This document shows, piece after piece, positions 28,101 to 40,100 of a DNA stretch of 64,000 nucleotides. The first letter of the stretch is position 1, and each line of letters opens with the position of its first letter. The notes beneath the pieces are model-generated. The model did not search any database. It saw nothing but the letters and a program-made list of their open reading frames with translations, and had not been told where the DNA came from. The stretch is from Panulirus ornatus (taxonomy: Eukaryota; Arthropoda; Malacostraca; Decapoda; Palinuridae), in contig NC_092276.1 of the NCBI RefSeq assembly GCF_036320965.1, forward strand, positions 5,855,782-5,919,781. The letters run 5' to 3'. Position numbers and translations under genes: made by a program.

Positions 28101-31100
28101 ATACAAATCCATTTGCTTTTCTAAGTATTTCTCACATACATTCTTCAAAGCAAACACCTGATCCACACATCCTCTACCACTTCTGAAACCAAACTGCTCT
28201 TCCCCAATCTGATGCTTTGTACATGCCTTCACCCTCTCAATCAATATCCTCCCATATAATTTACCAGGAATACTCAACAAACTTATACCTCTGTAATTTG
28301 AGCGCTTACTTTTATCCCCTTTGCCTTTGTACAATGGCACTATGCAAGCATTCTGCCAATCCTCAGGCACCTCACCATGCGTCATACATACATTAAATAA
28401 CCTTACCAACCAGGCAACAATACAGTCATCCCCTTTTTAATAAATTCCACTGCAATACCATCCAAACCTGCTGCCTTGCTGGCTTTCATCTTCCACAAAG
28501 CTTTTACTACCTCTTCTCTGTTTACCAAATCATTCTCCCTAACCCTCTCACTTTGCACACTACCTCCACCAAAACATCCTATATCTGCCACTCTATCATC
28601 AAACACATTCAACAAACCTTCAAAATACTCACTCCATCTCCTTCTCACATCACCACTACTTCTTATCACCTCCCCATTTGCCCCTTTCACTGAAATTCCC
28701 ATTTGTTCCCTTGTCTTATGCACTTTATTTACCTCCTTCCAAAACATCTTTTTTATTTATTTATTTTACTTTGTCGCTGTTTCCCGCGTTTGCGAGGTAG
28801 CGCAAGGAAACAGACGAAAGAAAATGGCCCAACCCACCCCCAAACACATGTATACACATACACATCCACACACGCAAACATACCCACCTATACATCTCAA
28901 TGTACACATATATACACACACACAGACACATACATATATACCCATGCACACAATTCACACTGTCTGCCTAAAATATAATGATACTCTCTCACCCCAACTC
29001 TCATTTGCCCTCTTTTTCACCTCTTGCACCTTTCTCTTGACCTCCTGCCTCTTTCTTTTATATATCTCCTACTCATTTGCATTATTTCCCTGCAAAAATC
29101 GTCCATATGCCTCTCTCTTCTCCTTCACTAATAATCTTACTTCTTCGTCCCACCACTCACTACCCTTTCTCATCTGCCCACCTCCTACGCTTCTCATGCC
29201 ACAAGCATCTTTTGCGCAAGCCATCACTGCTTACCTAAATACATCCCCTTCCTCCCCCACTCCCCTTACATCCTTTGTTCTCAACTTTTTCCATTCTGTA
29301 CTCAGTCTCTCCTGGTACTTCCTCACACAAGTCTCCTTCCCAAGCTCTTACTCTCACCACTCACTTCACCCCAACATTCTCTCTTCTTTTCTGAAAACCT
29401 CTGCAAATCTTCACCTTTGCCTCCACAAGATAATGATCAGACATCCCTCCAGTTGCACCTCTCAGCACATTAACATCCAAAAGTCTCTCTTTCATGCACC
29501 TATCAATTAACATGTAATCCAATAACACTCTCTGGCCATCCCTCCTACTTACATACGTATGTATATCTCTCTTTTTAAACCAGGTATTCCCAATCACCAG
29601 TCCTTTTTCAGCACATAAATCTACAAGCTCTTCACCATTTCCATTTACAACACTGAACACCTGATGTACATCAATTATTCCCTCAACTGCCACATTACTC
29701 ACCTTTGCATTCAAATCACCCATCACTATAACCCGGTCTCGGGCATCAAAACTACTAACACACTCACTTAGCTGCTCCCAAAACACTTACTTGCCTCTCA
29801 TGATCTTTCTTCTCATGCCCAGGTGCATATGCACCAATAATCACCCATGTCTCTCCATCAACTTTCAGTTTTACCCATATCAATCTAGAGTTTACTTTCT
29901 TACACTCTATCACATACTCCCACCACTCCTGTTTCAGGAGTAGTGCTACTCCTTCCCTTGCTCTTGTCCTCTCACTAACCCCTGACTTTACTCCCTAGAC
30001 ATTCCCAAACCACTCTTCCCCTTTACCCTTGAGCTTCGTTTCACTCAGAGCCAACATCAGTCAGTTTAAAGCACTCCTGGAATAAACTAACAAAACTATA
30101 AGCATTTATCACACTCCAGTTCTTCTAACCTCACAAGAACTGTAAAAACATAAATCATTAACTCATATTCCAGAGAGAACACAACATTTGAATGCATCTA
30201 GCTGCAATACAAATTCATACATCATACAAATCTTGTTTTCTGGTTTGGGTAATACATTGTGAAAACTAATACTTATTTCCAACACAAAAGGAGAGCTTAC
30301 AGGTCATAGCAAAATTAACCAAATGTCACAGATCGCCCAATCTTCAGAGACTGAACCTCACTGGGGTATGCCTAACCATGAACTTTTCAAGTACAGCTAT
30401 CACCAAAAAAATTCTAAGAAAATCTAAATCACCTTTATGGAGCAGAAAACTTTTTAAACCTCCTGATATGTGGGGAATGGATGGGTGAACCAGAATCATA
30501 AAACTTAACCACTTACAAGGAGATCCTGAACAGGTGTCAATGGGGCTCTGGGGCTCCTGTAAGCTGCCTGCCTGTTATCTAACAACTCCTCTTAATCCTG
30601 GGTATTCATGGTTAATCACTGTTTCATTTCAATAATTACTTAGTAAAATACAGGTTGCATGAAAACATAGTATACCACCATTGTAGGTATCAAAAACAAT
30701 CTGACAAGCTTTCAAGATTTATTCTACCCTATCTATCTATCTACCTATCCTAATTGGGAATACCTGGTTTAAAAAGAGAGATAAACACAAGTAACCATAT
30801 GAGAGTAGGAGATATGGTCAATGGGAATTAAATCACATATTAATTGATAGGCATGTAAAAGAGAGACTTTTGGATTTAAATGTGCTGAAAGGGGCAGCTG
30901 GTGCAATGTCTGATAACTATCTTATGGAGGCAAGGGCAAAGATTTGTGGAGGTTTTCAAAAAAAGAGGGAACAAAGTTGGGGTTAGGGAGAAGAGAGTGG
31001 TGTGAGTAAGTGGGCTTGGAAAGGAGATTTCTGTGAAGAAATACCAGCAGAGGTTGAGAGCAGAATGGTAAAAGGCGAAAGTAGATGAAGCTAGGGGAAT

Positions 31101-34100
31101 GGGTGACGAATGGGGGGTATTTAGGGAAGCATTAACATGTGCAAAAGATGCATGTGGGATAGGAAAGGTAGGAGGTGGGCTGATTAGAATGTGTAGTGAG
31201 TGGTGGGATGAAAAAGTAAAGTTGCTAGTGAAAGAGAAAAGAGAGGTTTTTGGGTAGTAATTACAAGGAAGGTGTGCAAATGGTTGGAAAATGTGTAAGA
31301 GAAAACAGCAAGGGGGTCAAGAGGAAGGTATAGATGTTGAAAAAGAGAGCAAATGACAGTGTGGGTGAGAGAGTATCATTAAACTTTAGCTAAGGATAAT
31401 AAAAAGATGCTTAGGAAGGAGGAAAAGAATGTGAAAAAGACAAGAGAACAAACGGAAACATTGGTGAATGGGGCAAAAGGGGAAGTGATAACAGGTACTG
31501 ATGAAGTAAGGAGATGGGATGAGTATTTTGAAGGACTGTCAAATGTATTTGATGACAGAGTGGCAGATGTAGGGTGCTTTTGGAAGGGGTGGTATGCAAA
31601 ATAAGAGAGTCATGGAGGGTGCATTGGTGAAGCGAGAAAAGGTGGTGAAAGCCTTGTGAATAATGAAAAGCAACAAGGCAGCTGGAGTAGATGGCACGTC
31701 GACCCCAGTATAAAACATTGTTCTAATTCGGTCTATTCCTTGCACGCCTTTCACTCTCCTGTATGTTCTGGCCCAGACCACTCAAAATCTTTTTCACTCC
31801 ATCCTTCCACCTCTAATTTGGTCTCCTGCTTCTCCTTGTTCCTTCCATCTCTGACACATACATCCTCTTTGTCAATCTTTCCATTTCAACACACCCTCTT
31901 CTGTACAACCTTATCTATAGCCCATGCCTCACAACCATATAATATTGTTGGAACTACTATTCCTTCAAACATAACCAGTTTTGCTCTCTGAGATAACGTT
32001 CTCTCCTTCCACAGATTCTTCATCGATCCCAAAACCTTTGCCCCCTCCGCCACCCTGTGACTCACTTCCACTTCCATGGTCCCATTCACTGTAAGTCCAC
32101 TCCCAGATATCTAAAACGCTTCACTCCTCCAATCTTTCTCCATTCACACTTACATCCCAATTAACTTGTCCTTCAACCCTACTGAACCTAATAACCTTGC
32201 TCTTATTCACATTTACTCTAAACTTTCTCCTTTCCCACACTTTTCCAAACTCAATCACCAACCTCTGCAATTTCTCCCACAACTTAGCCACCAAAGCTGT
32301 ATCATCAGTGAACAACAACTGACTCACTTTCCATGCCCTCTCATCCCCAACAGACTGCATACTCACCCCTCTCTCCAAAACTCTTGCATTCACCTCCCTA
32401 AACACCCCATCCATAAACAAGTCAAACAACCATGGGAACATCACACACCCCCACTGCAAACCCCTTCACTGGGAACTAATCACTCTCCTCTCTTCCTACT
32501 CATATGCATGCCTTACATCCTTGGTAAAAACTTTTCACTGCTTCTAGCAGCTTGCCTCCTACACCACATATTCTGAAGACTTTCCCCATCTGTTTTCCAA
32601 AGTATTTCTCACACACATTCTTCAAAGCAAACACCTAATCCACACATCCTCTACCACTTCTGAAACCACAATGCTCTTCCCTAATCTGATGCTCTGTACA
32701 TGCCTTCACCCTCTCAATCAATACCCTCACATATAATTTTCTAAGAATACTCAGCAAACTTATGCCTCTGTTGTTTGAACACTCACCTTTATCCCCTTTG
32801 CCTTTGTACAATGGCACTATGCATGCATTCCACCAATCCTCAGGCACTTCACCATGATCAATACATACAATGAATATCCTTACCAAACAATCAACAACAC
32901 AGTCATCCCCTTTCTTAATGTATTCAACTGCAGTACCATCCAAACTCGACGCATTGCTGGATTTCGTCTTCCACAAAGCTTTCACCACCTCTTCTCTCTT
33001 AACTAAACCATTCTCCGGGACCATCTCACTCTGCAAACCACCCCAACCAAAACACTCTTCATCTGCCACTCTATCATCAAACACATTCAACAAACATTCA
33101 AAATACTCACTCCATGTCCTCACTTCATCACTACCTGTTATTACTTCCCCTTGCCCTTTTCACCAATGTTCCCATTTGTTCTCTTGTTTTATGCAAATCA
33201 TTCACCCACTTCCAAAACATCTTTTTAATCTTCCCAAAGTTCAATGATACTCTCTCACCCCAGCTCTCATCTGCCCTCTTTTTCAACCCTTGCACCTTCC
33301 ACTTGACCTCCTGCTGCTTTCTTTTATTTTTTTTTTTTTTTTTTTTTTTTTTCCCAAAAGAAGGAACAGAGAATTGGGCCAGGTGAGGGTATTCCCTCAA
33401 AGGCCCAGTCCTCTGTTCTTAACGCTACCTCGCTAATGCAGGAAATGGCGAATAGTTTGAAAGAAAGAAGAAAAGAAAATATATATATATATACATGTAT
33501 ACATCCACACTTGCAGCCTTCATCCATTCCTGTCGCAACCCCGCTACACATGAAATGGCACCCCCTCCCCCCGTACGCGTGCATGAGATAGCGCTAGGAA
33601 AAGACAACAAAGGCCACATTCATTCACACTCAGTCTCTAGCTGTCATGTGTAATGCATCGAAACCATAGCTCCCTTTCCACATCCAGGCCCCACAAAACT
33701 TTCCATGGTTTACCCCAGATGCTTCACATGCCCTGGTTCAATCCATTGACAGCACGTCGACCACAGTATACCACATCGTTCCATTTCACTCTATTCCTTG
33801 CACACCTTTCACCCTCCTGTATGTTAAGGCCCCAATCACTCAAAATCTTTTTCACTCCATCCTTCCACCTCCAATTTGGTCTCCCACTTCTCGTTCCCTC
33901 CACCTCTGACACACACATCCTCTAGGTCAATCTTTCCTCACTCATTCTCTCCCTGTGACCAAACCAATTCAATACGCTCTCTTCTGCTCTCACCACCACA
34001 CTCTTTTTATTACCACACATCTCTCTTACCCTTTCATTACTTACTCGATCAAACCACCTCATACCACATATTGTCGTCAAACATCTCATTTCCAACACAT

Positions 34101-37100
34101 CCACCCTCCTCTGCACAAGCCTATCTATAGCCCATGCCTCACAACCATATAACATTGTTGAAACCACTATTCCTTCAAACATACCAGTTTGTGCTCTCCA
34201 AGATAACGTTCTCGCCTCCCACACATTCTTCAACACTCCCAGACTTTCGCCCCCTTCCCCACCTTGTGAATCACTTCCGCTTCCATGGTTCCATCCGCTG
34301 CTGAATCCACTCCTAGATATGAAAAAGACTTCACTTCCTCCAGTTTTTCTCCATTCAAACTTATCTCCCAATCAACTTGTCCCTCAACCCTACTGAACCT
34401 AATAACCTTACTCTTTCTTTTCTTTCTTTCATACTATTCGCCATTTCCCGCATCAACGAGGTAGTGTTAAGAACAGAGGACTGAGCCTTTGAGGGAATAT
34501 CCTCACCTGGCCCCCTTCTCTGTTCCTTCTTTTGGAAAATTAAAAAAAAAAACGAGAGGGGAGGATTTCCAGCCACCCGCTCCCTCCCCTTTTAGTCGCC
34601 TTCTACGACACGCAGGGAATACGTGGGAATTATTCTTTCTCCCCTATCCCCAGGGATATATATAACCTTACTCTTATTCACATTTACTCTCAACTTTCTT
34701 CTTTCACACACTTTACCAAACTCAATTCTCAACTTTCTTCTTTCACACACTTTACCAAACTCAGTCATCAACTTCTGCAGTTTCTCACCCAAATCAGCTA
34801 CCAGACTGTACCTGTTATAATATTAACAATAATAAACTTCTGTGGGGCCTGGATATAGAAAGGGAGTTGTGGTTTCGGTGCATTACACATGACAGCTAGA
34901 CTCAGTGTGAATGAATGTGGCCCTTTTTGTCTGTTTTCCTGGTGCTACCTCACCGAAACAAGGGGTGGTGATGCTGTTTCCTGTGGGGCGGGGTGGTGCC
35001 AGGAATAGATGAAGGCAAGCGAGTATGAATATGTACCTGTGTATATATGTATACGGCTGTGTATGTGTATGCATATGTACATAGGCATGTGCTGATATGT
35101 ATATGTTCTGTACATATTCGCCATTTCCCACATTAGCGAGGTAGCATTTGGAACAGAAGACTGAGCCTGAGAAGGAAATTCTCACTTGGCCCCATTCTCT
35201 GTTCCTTCTTTCGGAAAAGTTAAAAAACAGGAGAAGAGGATTTCCAGCCGCCTGCTCCCTCCCCTTTAAGTCGCCTTTTATGACATGAAGATTTGTATGG
35301 GTTTTCAGAAAAGAAGAGTGAATGTTGGGGTGAAGAGGGTGGTGAGAGTAAGTGAGCTTAGGAAGGAGACTTGTGTGAGGAAGTACCAGGAGAGACTGAG
35401 TACAGAATGGAAAAAGGTGAGAACAATGGAAGTAAGGGGAGAGGGGGAGGAATGGGATGTATTTAGGGAATCAGTGATGGATTGCGCAAAACATGCTTGT
35501 GGCATGAGAAGCGAGGGAGGTGGGTTGATTAGAAAGGGTAGTGAGTGGTGGGATGAAGAAGTAAGATTATTAGTGAAAGAGAAGAGAGAGGCATTTGGAC
35601 GATTTTTGCAGGGAAAAATGCAATTGAGTGGGAGATGTATAAAAGAAAGAGACAGGAGGTCAAGAGAAAGGTGCAAGAGGTGAAAAAGAGGGCAAATGAG
35701 AGTTGGGGTGAGAGAGTATCATTAAATTTTAGGGAGAATAAAAAGATGTTCTGGAAGGAGGTAAATAAAGTGCGTAAGACAAGGGAGCAAATGGGAACTT
35801 CAGTGAAGGGCACTAATGGGGAGGTGATAACAAGTAGTGGTGATGTGAGAAGGAGATGGAGTGAGTATTTTGAAGGTTTGTTGAATGTGTTTGATGACAG
35901 AGTGGCAGATATAGGGTGTTTTGGTCGAGGTGGTGTGCAAAGTGAGAGGGTAAGGGAAAATGATTTGGTAAACAGAGAAGAGGTGGTAAAAGCTTTGCGG
36001 AAGATGAAAGTCGGCAAGGCAGCAGGTTTGGATGGTATTGCAGTGGAATCTATTAAAAAAGGGGGTGACTGTATTGCTGACTGGTTGGTAAGATTATTTA
36101 ATGTATGTATGACTCATGGTGAGGTGCCTGAGGATTGGCGGAATGCGTGCATAGTGCCATTGTACAAAGCCAAAGGGGATAAGAGTGAGTGCTCAAATTA
36201 CAGAGGTATAAGTTTGTTGAGTATTCCTGGTAAATTATATGGGAGGGTATTGATTGAGAGGGTGAAGGCGTGTACAGAGCATCAGATTGGGGAAGAGCAG
36301 TGTGGTTTCAGAAGTGGTAGAGGATGCGTGGATCAGGTGTTTGCTTTGAAGAATGTATGTGAGAAATACTTAGAAAAGCAAATGGATTTGTATGTAGCAT
36401 TTATGGATCTGGAGAAGGCATATGATAGAGTTGATAGAGATGCTCTGTGGAAGGTATTAAGAATATATGGTGTGGGAGGCAAGTTGTTAGAAGCAGTGAA
36501 AAGTTTTTATCGAGGATGTAAGGCATGTGTACGTGTAGGAAGAGAGGAAAGTGATTGGCTCACAGTGAATGTAGGTTTGCGGCAGGGGTGTGTGATGTCT
36601 CCATGGTTGTTTAATTTGTTTATGGATGGGGTTGTTAGGGAGGTGAATGCAAGAGTTTTGGAAAGAGGGGCAAGTATGAACTCTGTTGTGGATGAGAGAG
36701 CTTGGGAAGTGAGTCAGTTGTTGTTCGCTCATGATACAGCACTGGTGGCTGATTCATGTGAGAAACCGCAGAAGCTGGTGACTGAGTTTGGTAAAGTGTG
36801 TGAAAGAAGAAAGTTAAGAGTAAATGTGAATAAGAGCAAGGTTATTAGGTACAGTAGGGTTGAGGGTCAAGTCAATTGGGAGGTAAGTTTGAATGGAGAA
36901 AAACTGGAGGAAGTAAAGTGTTTTAGATATCTGGGAGTGGATCTGGCAGCGGATGGAACCATGGAAGCGGAAGTGAATCATAGGGTGGGGGAGGGGGCAA
37001 AAATTCTGGGAGCCTTGAAGAATGTGTGGAAGTCAAGAACATTATCTCAGAAAGCAAAAATGGGTATGTTTGAAGGAATAGTGATTCCAACAATGTTGTA

Positions 37101-40100
37101 TGGTTGCGAGGCGTGGGCTATGGATAGAGTTGTGCGCAGGAGGGTGGATGTGCTGGAAATGAGATGTTTGAGGACAATATGTGGTGTGAGGTGGTTTGAT
37201 CGAGTAAGTAATAATAGGGTAAGAGAGATGTGTGGTAATAAAAAGAGTGTGGTTGAGAGAGCAGAAGATGGTGTTTTGAAATGGTTTGTGTTGCGAGGTG
37301 GCGATGGGAATGAATAAAGGCAGACAGTATGAATCATGTACATGTGTATAGATGTATGTGTGTGTGTGTGTGTATATATATGTATACATTGAGATGTATA
37401 GGTACATTGAGATGTATAGGTATGTATATTTGCATCTGTGGATGTGTATGTATATACATGTGTATGTGGGTGGGTTGGGCCATTCTTTCGTCTGTTTCCT
37501 TGCGCTACCTCACTAATGAGGGAGACAGCAACAAAGCAAAATAAAAAATGAAAAAAAAATATGAGTGGATGGGTCTTTCTTCATCTGTTTCCTGGCACTA
37601 CCTTGCTGACAAGGAAAATGGCAATCAAGTCAAATAAAAAATAATAAATAATAATAATAATGTGCATATATGTATGTACACATGAATGTGAGCAGGTGTG
37701 CCTTTCTTTGTCTGTCTCCTGGCGATACATTGCTAATGCAGGAGACAAGCGATCAAGTATAAAGAAAAAAAATGTATACAACCAAGATGAGAAGACAGGA
37801 GAGCTAGGAAGTATGCTTAAGGAAAGAAACTTGAATGTTCTGGATGTGGATCTGAGTGAAATATAACTCAAGGGTAAAGAAAAAGAATGCTTTGGGAATG
37901 TCTTATGTGTTATGTCAGGTGATGGCATGAGAGAAAGTGCTATGGAAAAAGTAGCACTGTTGCTAGAGCCAGAGTTATAGGAATGTGAGAGGGATTATAA
38001 GGAAGCCCCAAACCGATGTGGATAAATATGAAAAAGGACTGAAAGAAAAAGGTCATTATTAGTGATCAATAATCTTTCCTGAGAGGAAAGATGATGAGAG
38101 GCAAGTGCTTTAGGAGAAAATGAGTGAGTGTGCAAGCAGTTTTGATGCAAGAAATTAGGTAATAGTGACAGGATTTAAATGCAAGAGCGAGTAATGTGGC
38201 AGTTGTGGGTATAATTGGGGGACATGGGATATTCAGAAAGGAGAACAGGAATGGTGCATTGAGTTGTGTGCTGAAAAAGGAATGGTGATTGCGAACGCTT
38301 GGTTTAAAAGTAGAGGCATATATTGGTATACATGGGTGAGTACGAAGGATGTTACGTGGGCATTACTGGATTTTGTACTAACTGATAAGAAATGAGTACG
38401 AAGGATGTTACGTGGGCATTACTGGATTTTGTACTAACTGATAAGAAGCCATAGAGAGAATCCTGGATGTGACTGTGTTGAGATGAGTACCTGGTGGGAT
38501 GCCTGATCATTACCCAGTAGTGGTAAAGGTGAATATAATCTTAAAAGGTTTTCATATAAGTGAGCTTGTAAAAGAGAAATGTATGAAGAAGTACCAGAAG
38601 AGATTGAGTGTAGAATGGCAAATGGTGAGAGTAAACAAAGCAAGGGTAGTGGAAGATGAATAATAAAAATTTAGGGAAACAGTGCTGGAATGTGTGAGAG
38701 ATGTGTGTGGCATGCAGAAGGTGGTAAGTGAGAAAGGGGAAAAAGTGGTGGGATGACAAAGTAAGGGTAGTGAGAGGTGGGATAAAAGAGAGATGTATCA
38801 GCAGTACTTACATGAATGGAGTGCAAATGATTGAGAGATATACAAAAGAAAGAGGATGGAGGTCAAAAGGAAGGTGCATAGGCTGAAAAAGAGGGCAACT
38901 GAGAATTGAGCGAGTGTGTATCAGCAAATGTCAGGTGAATAAAACATCTTGAAAGGAGGTTACTAATGTGAAAAAATGAGAGAACAAATGGGAACATTGC
39001 CAAAAGGGGCAAACAGGGAAGTGGTAACAAGTAGTGATGAGGTGAAGAGATGAAGTAAGTATTTTCAAGGATTGATGACTGTCCGATGATAGGGTGGCAG
39101 ATGCATGGTGCTTTGATTGGTGAGGTATGCTTAGTGAGAGAGTTACAGAAAGTGTTTTGATGAAGAGAAAGATGGTGAAAACCTTGAGTAAGATGGAATG
39201 TGCAAAGCAGTTGGAGTGGATGGTACTGCAGTTGAACTTCTCATGAAGAAAGGGGGTTACTAAGCCATAGGTTGGTTAGTTTGGATTTTCATCATATTTA
39301 AGGATCATGGTGAGCTACTTGGAGTCTGGTGAAATGCATGTATAGTGCCACTGTATAAAGGCAAAGGGGACAAAGGTGAGATTTTGAACTACAGATGAAC
39401 AAATTTGCCAAGTGTACCTAGTAACTTTTTTTTAGATGTTGAAGGCTGCAGTCATGGACGAAAGTCCAAAACAAGGCTGGGCCTTAACTGAAACATAGAA
39501 AGAATAATGAAAGGGAAGAAGAAAAAATAAGGGAAAGTATCTATAGTGATTGAGAGGGTGAACGCATTTACAGAGCATCAGACTGGAGAGCAACAATGTT
39601 GTTTAAGAAGTGGTAGATGATGTGTGGATCAACTGTGTAGATAAAGAATATGCATGAGATATATTAAGAGAAACAGAATGATTTGTACGTGGGATTTTTT
39701 AAATATGGAGAAACCATGCAATTAGGATGCCTTGTGGAAGGTCTTACAAATATATGGTGTGAAAGGAAACCTATTAGAAGGATTATTAAGTTCTAATCAA
39801 GAGTGTAGGGTACGGTGTGTGTGTAAATAGGCAGAGAAGAGAGAGAGTGGTTCCATAAGAAGGTGGGTCTGCTGCAGGTGAGTGTGACACCACAATGGCT
39901 GTTTAATCTGCTTATGTATGGGGTAGTGAGGGAGGTAAATGAGTGGGTCTAGGAGAGAAAGGGAATAGTACATGGCCTGCAGGAAATGAGGGAGCCTGAG
40001 AAAAAAGTCAGTTGTTATTTATTAATGACACAGCAGAGGTGGCAGTTTCGACAGTATCAAGTGAGAAACTGCAGAAGTACGAGTCTGTTTTGGGAGTGTG

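Noticed and set aside
34416..34661. Short element interpreted as a classic tRNA-headed SINE
   Set aside because: I could not place A and B boxes or a tRNA fold in its head; alignment to the LINE 5' UTR explains it better.
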